Assembly: GCA_030529085.1 (NCBI GenBank)
Contig: JAUMXM010000008.1
Coordinates: 8,347-55,167 of the forward strand
Direction of reading: 5' to 3'
DNA from: Rikenellaceae bacterium
Lineage (GTDB): Bacteria; Bacteroidota; Bacteroidia; Bacteroidales; Rikenellaceae
Length of the DNA stretch: 46,821 bases
Positions 31,688 through 46,821 of the stretch are shown one piece after another (the first letter of the stretch is position 1; each line of letters starts with the position of its first letter). The notes below the pieces were generated by a model that did not search any database, was not told the origin of the DNA, and worked only from the letters and a program-made list of their open reading frames with translations. Position numbers and translations under genes: made by a program.

Positions 31688-34351
31688 ATGAAGAAGATTT
31701 TGTTTTCCGTGTTGTTGCTTACGGCAGCAATGTTTGTGAGCAGTTGCTCGAAGGAGCGTGTGCAGCTTATCCTGCCTGAGAATCCAACCGAGCAGACGCA
31801 ATTTGCTGCCGATCATCTGGCCGAGGCGCTGGCAGCCAACGGTTATGAGTTGACCGATGCCGAGGCCGATTATACGATCGCCTTGGCGCTCGATACCGAG
31901 GCCGACCTGAAGAAGGAGGGCTTCCGCCTTACGTGTGCCGATAAGGCGATTTCGATCACCGGTAAGGATGTTGGCGGCCTTTTGTACGGTTGCCGCGAGG
32001 TGATCGACCGCATGGAGGCCGCAGGCGAGCTCTCGGTGCCCGAGGAGATGGAGGATGCCCCCGAGATGGTGCTGCGCGGCACCTGCATCGGTGTGCAGAA
32101 GACCTACTACCTGCCCGGCCGCACGGTCTACGAGTACCCCTATACGCCCGAGAATTTCCCCTGGTTCTACGACAAGGAGCTGTGGGTGAAGTACCTCGAT
32201 ATGTTGGTCGAGAACCGTATGAACTCGGTCTACCTCTGGAACGGTCACCCCTTTGCATCGCTCGTCAAGCTGGAGGATTACCCCTTTGCCATCGAGGTTG
32301 ACGACGAGACCTTTCGCAAGAATCAGGAGATCTACGGCTTCATTACCCAGGAGGCCTCGAAGCGCGGTATCTTTGTGATCCAGATGTTCTACAACATCCT
32401 CGTCTCGAAGCCCTTTGCCGAGCATTACGGCATCCGCACGCAGGATCGCAACCGCCCGATTTCGCCCCTGTTGAGCGACTATACGCGCAAGAGCATCGCC
32501 GCCTTTGTCGAGACCTATCCCAATGTGGGCCTCTTGGTCTGCCTGGGTGAGGCGATGGCTACCTATGAGGATGATGTCGAGTGGTTTACGAAGACGGTTC
32601 TGCCGGGTGTGAAGGATGGTCTGAAGGCCCTCGGTCGCACCGACGAGCCCCCCGTGCTGCTGCGTGCCCACGATACGAACTGCCGCATGGTGATGGATGC
32701 CGCGCTGCCGATCTACAAGAACCTCTACACGATGCATAAGTACAACGGCGAGTCGCTGACGACCTACACGCCGGGCGGCCCCTGGGGCGATATCCACAAG
32801 GACTTGAGCTCGCTCGGCTCGACCCACATTTCGAATGTCCACGTCTTGGCGAACCTCGAGCCCTTCCGCTGGGCTTCGCCCGACTTTACGCAGAAGACCG
32901 TGCAGGCGATGCACGATGTGCACGGAGCCAACGCCCTGCACCTCTATCCGCAGGCCTCCTATTGGGATTGGCCCTACACGGCCGATAAGGTAGCCGACGG
33001 CAGCCGCCTCGAGCAGCTCGACCGCGACTGGGCTTGGTACAAGGCGTGGGGTCGCTACGCTTGGAATTGCCGCCGCGACCGCACCGAGGAGATGGCATTC
33101 TGGGATAAGACCTATGGCGAATTTTTCGGCATGAGCGCCGAGGATGCCGCTTCGGTACGCGAGGCCTACGAGGAGATGGGCGAGATTGCCCCCAAGACGC
33201 TGCGTCGCTTCGGTATCACGGAGGGTAACCGCCAGACGCTGTTGCTCGGTATGTTCATGAGTCAGCTGGTTAATCCCTATAAGTATACGATCTACCCGGG
33301 CTTCTACGAGAGCTGCGGTCCCGCCGGTGAGAAGCTCATCGAGTGGGTCGAGAAGGAGTGGAAGGGTCAGCCCCACGTCGAGAATGGCGAGTTCCCGCTC
33401 GATATCGTAGAGCAGTGCATCGCCCACGGTGATGCCGCTGTCGAGGCGATCGAAAGCGTGAAGGCCAAGAAGAATGTCGAGGAGTTTGCCCGCCTGAAGA
33501 ATGATGTGCGCTGCTACCGCGCCTTTGCCTACGCCTTCTATTGGAAGGTCAAGGCGGCACAGCAGGTGCTCAACTACCAGTGGTCGAAGGATTTGAACTA
33601 TCTCGACGAGGCTATTCCGCTCCTCGAGAAGAGCTTGGCCTACTACCGCGAGCTGGCCGACCTGACGAAGGATACCTACCACTACGCCAACAGTATGCAG
33701 ACGGCTCAGCGTCGCATTCCGATCAGCGGTGGCGAGGGTAAGAACAAGACCTGGGTCGAGATGGTGCCCCACTACGAGGCGGAGTTGGCCGCTTTGAAGG
33801 CCAATACCGAGCTGCTGAAGAGTGGCGGTAAGAGCGAAATAGAGGTTGTCGAGGCCAAGGATGCTGCCGTGAAGTTGCAGGGTGCTTGGCGCCGCGTGAA
33901 GATGCAGGAGGGTGTCTCGCCCTTCTCGAACAACCCGGCCCTGAAGATCGAGGCCATTGCCCCCGAGTTGGAGGGGTTGACGGGCTTTGTATTCGATGGC
34001 GAGCTGAAGCGCACCGAGGCCACCACCTTCAGCTTCTCGTGCGAGAAACCGGTGACGCTCCTGGTGGGCTACTTCAAGGGTGACAACAAGCGTTTTGCCC
34101 CTGCTCCGAAGCTCGAAACCGATGCTACGGCCAACGACTACAACCAGGCCGAGCCGCTGCTGCAGAATGCCGTGAAGGTGAAGGATTGGGCGCTGGCCAA
34201 TGTGCACCCCTACCGCTTTGCTGCCGGTGAGCATACGGTGACCCTGCCGCGAGGTTACCTGCTGGTGCTGGGCTTCACCGATACGGAGCTGAAGTCGCGC
34301 AACGTAGGTCTTGCCGGCTCGGACGATGCTATTGATTGGTTATTCTACTAA
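31688..34351 (+). CDS. GH138-type alpha-D-galacturonidase (BT0997-like), lipoprotein
   Basis: 887-residue lipoprotein (lipobox FVSSC, Cys20). An N-terminal alpha/beta domain of the GH20b/GH67-like kind (VQLILPENPTEQTQFAADH, GKDVGGLLYGCREVIDRM) precedes a TIM barrel beginning MVLRGTCIGVQKTYYLPG and including NRMNSVYLWNGHPF, LLVCLGEAMATYEDD and LLRAHDTNCRMV, then helical and C-terminal beta-sandwich domains. Length, N-terminal style and position directly before a GH137-GH2 gene match BT0997, founder of GH138, which removes galacturonic acid from RG-II side chain A. Assignment depends on recall and synteny. It starts 45 bases after the GH78 gene and ends 6 bases before the next one. Confidence 0.8.
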   Translation: MKKILFSVLLLTAAMFVSSCSKERVQLILPENPTEQTQFAADHLAEALAANGYELTDAEADYTIALALDTEADLKKEGFRLTCADKAISITGKDVGGLLYGCREVIDRMEAAGELSVPEEMEDAPEMVLRGTCIGVQKTYYLPGRTVYEYPYTPENFPWFYDKELWVKYLDMLVENRMNSVYLWNGHPFASLVKLEDYPFAIEVDDETFRKNQEIYGFITQEASKRGIFVIQMFYNILVSKPFAEHYGIRTQDRNRPISPLLSDYTRKSIAAFVETYPNVGLLVCLGEAMATYEDDVEWFTKTVLPGVKDGLKALGRTDEPPVLLRAHDTNCRMVMDAALPIYKNLYTMHKYNGESLTTYTPGGPWGDIHKDLSSLGSTHISNVHVLANLEPFRWASPDFTQKTVQAMHDVHGANALHLYPQASYWDWPYTADKVADGSRLEQLDRDWAWYKAWGRYAWNCRRDRTEEMAFWDKTYGEFFGMSAEDAASVREAYEEMGEIAPKTLRRFGITEGNRQTLLLGMFMSQLVNPYKYTIYPGFYESCGPAGEKLIEWVEKEWKGQPHVENGEFPLDIVEQCIAHGDAAVEAIESVKAKKNVEEFARLKNDVRCYRAFAYAFYWKVKAAQQVLNYQWSKDLNYLDEAIPLLEKSLAYYRELADLTKDTYHYANSMQTAQRRIPISGGEGKNKTWVEMVPHYEAELAALKANTELLKSGGKSEIEVVEAKDAAVKLQGAWRRVKMQEGVSPFSNNPALKIEAIAPELEGLTGFVFDGELKRTEATTFSFSCEKPVTLLVGYFKGDNKRFAPAPKLETDATANDYNQAEPLLQNAVKVKDWALANVHPYRFAAGEHTVTLPRGYLLVLGFTDTELKSRNVGLAGSDDAIDWLFY

Positions 34352-34357
34352 ACGACT

Positions 34358-41813
<7,456 letters not shown>

Positions 41814-41833
41814 AAAATTTTCATATATCTGTC

Positions 41834-41878
41834 AAAAAACCGCACGGATTGTCAAAAATGACAAAGTGCGGTTTTTTT
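41834..41878 (+). terminator. Terminator of the plus-strand glycosidase operon
   Basis: AAAAAACCGCAC (41834-41845) pairs with GTGCGGTTTTTTT (41866-41878). Within the loop TTGTCA-AAAA-TGACAA forms a second hairpin. The T-run has seven bases. It sits 20 bases after the GH2 stop codon. Confidence 0.87.
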
Positions 41879-41923
41879 ATTGCTATTTCTGTCGAAAAAT
41901 ACTCATAAAATCGAAGAAAATCT

Positions 41924-41953
41924 TTTGGATTGAAAGATAAATAGTTACCTTTG
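41924..41953 (+). promoter_or_regulatory. Promoter of the susCD pair
   Basis: TTTG at 41924-41927, 18 bases, then TACCTTTG at 41946-41953: a complete match to the Bacteroidetes promoter consensus, giving a 5' leader of about 55 bases before the susC start. Confidence 0.75.
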
Positions 41954-42016
41954 CGGCAAAATTGAAAGCAAACAACACTATATACAACTATTTATCAACC
42001 AAAACCCAATCAATTT

Positions 42017-45000
42017 ATGAGAATTTTTACAAATGTGATTGAGAAGTGTCGCCTGGCACAGGTGATGCTTGTCTTCGCTGCTCTGGTGTGCGTGAACACG
42101 GTTTACGCTCAGCAGGTGATCAAGGGTAATATCGCTTCGTCGAATGGCGAGGCCATTATCGGTGCAAGCGTTATTGTAGAGGGTACGACGACGGGTACGA
42201 CGACCGACCTGGACGGTAACTTCCAGCTGGAGGCTCCCGCCAAGTCGTCGATCGTTGTTTCGTACCTGGGCTACCAGACGCAGACGCTGGCTGCAACGAC
42301 CGCCTTCATGAAGGTCGTTATGGTCGAGGATAACGCACTGCTCGACGAGGTTGTTGTCGTAGGTTACGGTACGATGAAGCGTAGCGATTTGACCGGTTCG
42401 ACGACCCAGGTTAAGAGCGAGGCTATCACCTCGGTGATGGCTGCCAACCCCCTCGAGGCACTGCAGGGTAAGTCGACCGGTGTGGCTGTCTTCACGAACA
42501 ACCAGCCGGGTGAGGCTCCCACGCTCCGCATTCGTGGCTCGGCTTCGATCAACGCCGGTACCGACCCGCTCTACGTAGTAGACGGTTTCCCCCTCACGGA
42601 TGCCAACATGAACGACTTTAACCCCGCCGACATCGAGTCGATGGAGATCCTCAAGGATGCTTCGGCTACGGCTATCTACGGTTCGCGTGGTGCCAACGGT
42701 GTTGTGATGATCACCACGAAGAAGGGTTCGGAGGGTCGCCACAATATCAGCTTCCATGCCAACATGGGTATCCAGATGCGTTCGCGCCTGCTCGAGACCA
42801 TCACGGGTGACGAGTTCATCGAGTACATCAACACCGCTACGGTAAACCAGGGTGGCTCGAAGCCCTTCCCCAACGGTTACAACGGTAAGTTCTACGATTG
42901 GCAGAAGGAGATTATCCAGAAGTCGGCCATCTCGCAGGACTATGGTGTATCGCTCGACGGTATGGCCAAGGATACGAAGTATATGTTCTCGGCCGGTTAC
43001 TACAACCAGGACGGTCTGATCGAGTCGCAGGGCTACGAGAAGTTCTCGGTACACAGCAACCTCGAGCACGACTTCAACAAGTACTTCACGATCGGTGCCA
43101 ACATGCAGTTCACGACCGCTACGCAGCGCATCCAGACTGACCCGATCACGAACGATATCTTCCGCTATGGTTGGCCGACCGACCACCTCATCAACGAGGA
43201 TGGCTCGTTCAACATCGTACAGCACGGTGAGGCCTTCAACCCCCTGGCCGACATCGCCGCTACGAACGACAAGGTGAAGAGCGCTCGCTTTGTGGGTAAC
43301 TTCTTCGCTCAGGTGAACTTCACCGACCACTTCAACTACCGTCTGAACATCGGTTACGACACGAAGACGGCTAACCGCTACCAGTTCCTTAGCTCGCAGA
43401 CGGCTAAGGGTATCCAGGCCGGTTCGACGACCAGCAAGGGTATGCACAACTGGAATCGCCAGGAGTCGCGCCTGATGGATAACATCTTCACCTACTCGAA
43501 CCAGTGGGGTGACCACCGTATGTCGTTGACGGGTGTTTACTCGTGGCAAGACTACAAGTTCAACACCTCGCGCATCGAGGGTAACTTCTCGAACGACGCG
43601 CTGGGTGCTTGGGACTTCGCAGGTGCTGACCAGGCTTCGCTGAAGGCCACGTCGGATATCTACAGCAACCGCCTGATTTCGTGGACGGCTCGCGGTACCT
43701 ATGCTTTCAAAGATAAGTACCTCTTGACCGCTACGGTTCGTTTCGACGGTTCGTCGCGCTTCGGTGCCGATTCGAAGTGGGGTACCTTCCCCTCGGTAGG
43801 TTTGGCATGGCGTGCTTCGGAGGAGAACTTCCTGAAGGATAGCAACGTGATCACCAACCTCAAGATCCGTGGTAGCTACGGTGTGACGGGTAACCAGGAG
43901 ATCGGTAACTACCAGTCGCTGGCTCGTCTGGCTACGAAAGATGGCGACTCGAACTACTCGGATGGTGTAAATAACGTCCAGGGCTTCTATGAGTCGGTAG
44001 GTAACTCGAAGCTCCAGTGGGAGAAGACCACGCAGGTTGACCTCGGTTTCGACCTGACGATGTGGGATCTGCTCCACGTAAACTTCGACTACTACAACCG
44101 TCAGACTTCGGACCTGCTCTACACGGTTCCCATCCCCTCGACCTCGGGTTACTCGTCGGTACTGAGCAACGTGGGTGAGGTGAGCAACCAGGGTATCGAG
44201 TTGGCTGTTAGCGCTGATGTATATCGCTCGAAGGATTGGACGATCACCGTAGGCGGTAACTTCACCTACAACACCAACGAGATCAAGAAGCTCTACGACG
44301 GTGCAGACCGCATCACGGTTTACGACGGTTCGGGTACGACGGGTCTCTCGCGTGTGCTGGAGGTTGGTCAGCCTGTAAACGGTGTGTTCGGTTTCCGCTC
44401 GCTGGGTATCATCAAGAACGAGCAGCAGCTGGCCGACTATATCGAGGCTATGCCGAAGCTGGCCGGTACGGTTGGCGTAGGTTCGGAGATGTATGCCGAC
44501 GTTGATGGCGACGGTGGTCTTTCGATCAACGACGCAGAGTGCATCGGTAGCGTTGAGCCTTCGTTCTTCTACGGTTTCAACCTGGGCGTTCAGTGGAAGC
44601 AGCTCAAGCTTAACATCTATGGTCAGGGTGCTTGGGACTACGCTTCGATGGCCGGTTCGGAGGACTACTACAACAACGGTTCGAAGTGGGCTATCGCTTA
44701 CCAGAACACGGGTAACTACGCACTTTGGGCTAACAACACGGTTCGCAACCAGATTGGTCTTCCGACCAAGGATGGCTACCGCGATATGTGGAGCCCCTCG
44801 AACCCCAACGGTAAGGCTCCTATGGCCGGTGCCAAGGGTATCCTCCTCTCGGATCGCACCAACGCTGATTGGGCTTACTTCATCCTGAAGAACATTCAGC
44901 TTTCGTACGACTTCTCGGATCTGATCAACACGAAGTACATCAAGGGCTTGGTATTCAACGTAAACTTCCAGAACTTCGGTACGTGGGCTAACCACATCGG

Positions 45001-45076
45001 TTACAACCCCGAGAACGGTGACGTTTCGAACCCCTACGCAAAGTTGATCATGTGTGGTGTTAATATTAAGTTCTAA
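42017..45076 (+). CDS. susC: SusC-type TonB-dependent outer-membrane oligosaccharide transporter
   Basis: 1019-residue TonB-dependent transporter of the SusC/RagA family. A signal peptide ends in VYAQQ; then follow a carboxypeptidase-regulatory-like domain (about 35-110, VIKGNIASSNGEAIIGA), the TonB-box region LDEVVVVGYGTMKR, the plug with LQGKSTGVAVFTNN, LRIRGSASI, YVVDGFPL and ILKDASATAIYGSRGANGVV, and a 22-strand barrel ending in VNIKF. It forms a pedal-bin complex with SusD to import glycans; RG-II or its fragments are inferred from neighbours. Codons are strongly biased (GGT, AAC, TTC, TCG), pointing to high expression. It has its own promoter and is followed 25 bases later by susD. Confidence 0.95.
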   Translation: MRIFTNVIEKCRLAQVMLVFAALVCVNTVYAQQVIKGNIASSNGEAIIGASVIVEGTTTGTTTDLDGNFQLEAPAKSSIVVSYLGYQTQTLAATTAFMKVVMVEDNALLDEVVVVGYGTMKRSDLTGSTTQVKSEAITSVMAANPLEALQGKSTGVAVFTNNQPGEAPTLRIRGSASINAGTDPLYVVDGFPLTDANMNDFNPADIESMEILKDASATAIYGSRGANGVVMITTKKGSEGRHNISFHANMGIQMRSRLLETITGDEFIEYINTATVNQGGSKPFPNGYNGKFYDWQKEIIQKSAISQDYGVSLDGMAKDTKYMFSAGYYNQDGLIESQGYEKFSVHSNLEHDFNKYFTIGANMQFTTATQRIQTDPITNDIFRYGWPTDHLINEDGSFNIVQHGEAFNPLADIAATNDKVKSARFVGNFFAQVNFTDHFNYRLNIGYDTKTANRYQFLSSQTAKGIQAGSTTSKGMHNWNRQESRLMDNIFTYSNQWGDHRMSLTGVYSWQDYKFNTSRIEGNFSNDALGAWDFAGADQASLKATSDIYSNRLISWTARGTYAFKDKYLLTATVRFDGSSRFGADSKWGTFPSVGLAWRASEENFLKDSNVITNLKIRGSYGVTGNQEIGNYQSLARLATKDGDSNYSDGVNNVQGFYESVGNSKLQWEKTTQVDLGFDLTMWDLLHVNFDYYNRQTSDLLYTVPIPSTSGYSSVLSNVGEVSNQGIELAVSADVYRSKDWTITVGGNFTYNTNEIKKLYDGADRITVYDGSGTTGLSRVLEVGQPVNGVFGFRSLGIIKNEQQLADYIEAMPKLAGTVGVGSEMYADVDGDGGLSINDAECIGSVEPSFFYGFNLGVQWKQLKLNIYGQGAWDYASMAGSEDYYNNGSKWAIAYQNTGNYALWANNTVRNQIGLPTKDGYRDMWSPSNPNGKAPMAGAKGILLSDRTNADWAYFILKNIQLSYDFSDLINTKYIKGLVFNVNFQNFGTWANHIGYNPENGDVSNPYAKLIMCGVNIKF

Positions 45077-45101
45077 TCCGTAATACACAGAGAAATATTC
45101 T

Positions 45102-46700
45102 ATGAAAACTTTTAAATATTTTTTCGCAACTCTTACGCTGATCGTGGCTGCTGTGAGCGGCCTGTCGCTGACGAGCTGCAGCGATCTGGACGAGACGCCT
45201 TATACGTTCATTGATCCGAACAGCTACTATTCGACCGAGGCTGAGGTGGAGACCGCTCTCGTGGCTACCTACAACCGTTTCCGTCGTATCTACTCGGGTA
45301 ACAACTCGCTCTACGTAGCTCACGTTGAGCTGCTGACCGAGCAGGGCTGGCCTTGCTACACCAAGGATAACATGGACAACATCAGCAAGTGGGCTTATGC
45401 CAACAACGCCAGCACCGGTGGTGTGATGAAGGTTTGGGCTACGGCTTACGAGTGTATCAACCGTGCCAACATCGTCTTGGGTCGTGTTGAGCAGGTGTCG
45501 ATGAGCGAGGAGTCGCGCAACCGCATCAAGGGTCAGGCTCTCTTCCTGCGTGGTTACACCTTCTTCCACCTGCTTCGTCTGTGGGGTGGTGTACCCCTGC
45601 CGTTGACCTATACGAACGGTATTGAGGGTCTGGAGCTTGGTCGTGCTACGCTGGATGAGACCTACGAGCAGGCTATTAAGGATATCGCCGAGGCTGAGAA
45701 GTTGCTGCCCGAGCGTGGTGCTGCCAACTACGATGTATGGCGCATTTCGAAGGGTGCTTGTAATGCTGCCCTGGGTCAGATCTACCTCTATCGTGCTTCG
45801 ATGAACAACAACAACACCGAGTACCTGTCGCTTTCGCGCCAGTACAGTGAGGCTGTTATCAAGTCGAAGAAGTATGACCTGATGCCCGAGTTTACGGATA
45901 ACTTCTACTGGTTCAACGCCAACGCGAAGAACAACATGGAGTCGATCTTCGAGCTTCAGTACTCGACGCAGAGCGGTCAGAGCAACAACATGCACATCCG
46001 CTTTGGTATCGGTCGTACGAACAACGACTTCTTCGGTTGCTACCAGTATTGCCGCTTTGGTGTATCGGGTTTCCTCTATCAGGAGATGGTAAACAACGGT
46101 GACAAGCGTGCCGAGGCGTTGCTCTCGTACTTCAACGGTGTTGGCGATGATTCGAAGGTGATTCGCGACCACTACTACAACGCTGAGACGCTGCGCTGGG
46201 AGCCTATGATTACCAACGATAAGGGTGGTGAGCACATGTGCGTATTCAACCTGAAGTATTTCGACCGCCTGACCGACTACTCGCTCCAGGCTCCGAATGC
46301 CAACTTCGGTATCCTGCGCTATGCTGACGTACTGCTCAACTATGCCGAGGCTTCGAACCTGCTCAAGGCCGGTGATGGTATTGCCGAGCTGAACCGCGTA
46401 CGTACGCGCGCCGGTCTGCCTGCTCTGCAGTCGACCTCGCAGAGCGAGATCGACGAGGATATCCTCAACCAGCGTCGCTACGAGTTTGTCGGTGAGGCTA
46501 AGATCTACTACGATGAGCTCCGCAAGGATAAGCTGGCTGACTTCGCTGCCGCGAAGTGCGAGCGTGGTGTTGCAGAGGGTATCACCTACCTGAGCGAGCT
46601 GGTATTCAAGCCGAAGCAGAACTACCTGTTCCTGATCCCCCAGGGTGACCTCGACGGTAACAAGGCTCTGGAGCAGAACCCCGAGAACGTGTCGAAGTAA
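45102..46700 (+). CDS. susD: SusD/RagB-type surface glycan-binding lipoprotein
   Basis: 532-residue surface lipoprotein (lipobox LTSC, Cys26, followed by the acidic SDLDE surface-export-like stretch). It has the SusD tetratricopeptide-rich fold: YYSTEAEVETALVATYNRF, AYECINRANIVLGRVEQ, IKGQALFLRGYTFFHLLRLWGGVPLP (the family hallmark), and the C-terminal ILRYADVLLNYAEASNLL, LNRVRTRAGLP and ILNQRRYEFVGEA. It caps the SusC barrel and binds the glycan outside the cell. The pair is not preceded by a sensor or anti-sigma gene in the window. Confidence 0.95.
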   Translation: MKTFKYFFATLTLIVAAVSGLSLTSCSDLDETPYTFIDPNSYYSTEAEVETALVATYNRFRRIYSGNNSLYVAHVELLTEQGWPCYTKDNMDNISKWAYANNASTGGVMKVWATAYECINRANIVLGRVEQVSMSEESRNRIKGQALFLRGYTFFHLLRLWGGVPLPLTYTNGIEGLELGRATLDETYEQAIKDIAEAEKLLPERGAANYDVWRISKGACNAALGQIYLYRASMNNNNTEYLSLSRQYSEAVIKSKKYDLMPEFTDNFYWFNANAKNNMESIFELQYSTQSGQSNNMHIRFGIGRTNNDFFGCYQYCRFGVSGFLYQEMVNNGDKRAEALLSYFNGVGDDSKVIRDHYYNAETLRWEPMITNDKGGEHMCVFNLKYFDRLTDYSLQAPNANFGILRYADVLLNYAEASNLLKAGDGIAELNRVRTRAGLPALQSTSQSEIDEDILNQRRYEFVGEAKIYYDELRKDKLADFAAAKCERGVAEGITYLSELVFKPKQNYLFLIPQGDLDGNKALEQNPENVSK

Positions 46701-46718
46701 TTCGATAAACGCACTATA

Positions 46719-46754
46719 GAAAAGGGCGATCCAAAAGTGGGTCGCCCTTTTTTG
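46719..46754 (+). terminator. Terminator of susCD
   Basis: AAAAGGGCGATCC pairs with GGGTCGCCCTTTTTT across a short A-rich loop, ending in six T, 18 bases after the susD stop. Confidence 0.9.
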
Positions 46755-46769
46755 TTGGAGAGAGGATAT

Positions 46770-46802
46770 GTCATCCCGAGCGAGCCGCAGGCGACGAGGG
46801 AA
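46770..46802. repeat. Probable dispersed REP-like repeat
   Basis: GTCATCCCGAGCGAGCCGCA followed by GGCGACGAGGGA has the wording of short intergenic repeats found in many bacterial genomes (TCATCCCGAGC...GAGGGA). Only one copy is visible here, so repetition is inferred from recall. Confidence 0.45.
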
Positions 46803-46821
46803 CTACCTTGTTCCGTTTTTT

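Noticed and set aside
29489-34234. A 1581-codon open frame on the minus strand opposite the GH78 and GH138 genes
   Set aside because: It crosses two well-supported genes, has no domain and is low-complexity in His, Leu, Val and Arg; it is a shadow produced by the codon bias of the plus strand.

Overview
The window looks like a Bacteroidales chromosome, probably Rikenellaceae/Alistipes-like. The grounds are moderately high GC coding sequence, a SusC/SusD pair, many Bac-type lipoprotein signals, start codons preceded by A-rich sequence instead of Shine-Dalgarno motifs, and promoters of the TTTG-N18-22-TAnnTTTG type. The genus is an inference from overall character; no marker gene proves it.

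Region 1 (1-3405, plus strand) is housekeeping: the 3' part of a menaquinone methyltransferase gene (menG/ubiE), a LEA14-type lipoprotein, a SPOR-like secreted protein, a tiny Ala/Glu-rich lipoprotein with its own promoter and terminator, and an ion-transporter-superfamily permease.

Region 2 (3403-9911, minus strand) is a complete cobalamin (B12) uptake operon in the order btuG-btuB-btuF-btuC-btuD. A clear cobalamin riboswitch with a Bacteroidetes promoter in front of it and an intrinsic terminator just before btuG should switch the operon off when B12 is plentiful.

Region 3 (10102-46754) is a large polysaccharide utilisation locus whose gene content points to the pectin rhamnogalacturonan II (RG-II). 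Two divergent arms leave a 300-base spacer at 25584-25883. The minus arm encodes a GH143-GH142-type two-module enzyme, a lipoprotein GH78 rhamnosidase, two related alpha/beta-hydrolase esterases (one carrying two DUF3826 copies), a GH140-type apiosidase and a GH78 fused to a sialidase-like propeller. The plus arm encodes a GH127 with the Glu-x-Cys/Cys-Cys site, an MFS sugar transporter, a signal-less (cytoplasmic) GH78, a GH138-type galacturonidase, a GH137-GH2-malectin protein and a LacZ-type GH2. After a terminator, a separate promoter drives the SusC/SusD outer-membrane import pair.

Together the genes suggest this flow: SusCD captures RG-II or its fragments, exported glycosidases and esterases strip side chains A-D, an inner-membrane MFS carrier takes up a small product, and the cytoplasmic GH78 finishes it. 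Points of greatest interest are the GH78-sialidase fusion, which may do for side chain C what the GH143-GH142 fusion does for side chain D, and the pair of esterases with an STN-like N-terminal domain, one with tandem DUF3826 domains of unknown function. No transposase, tRNA, rRNA, CRISPR array or transcription-factor gene was seen.
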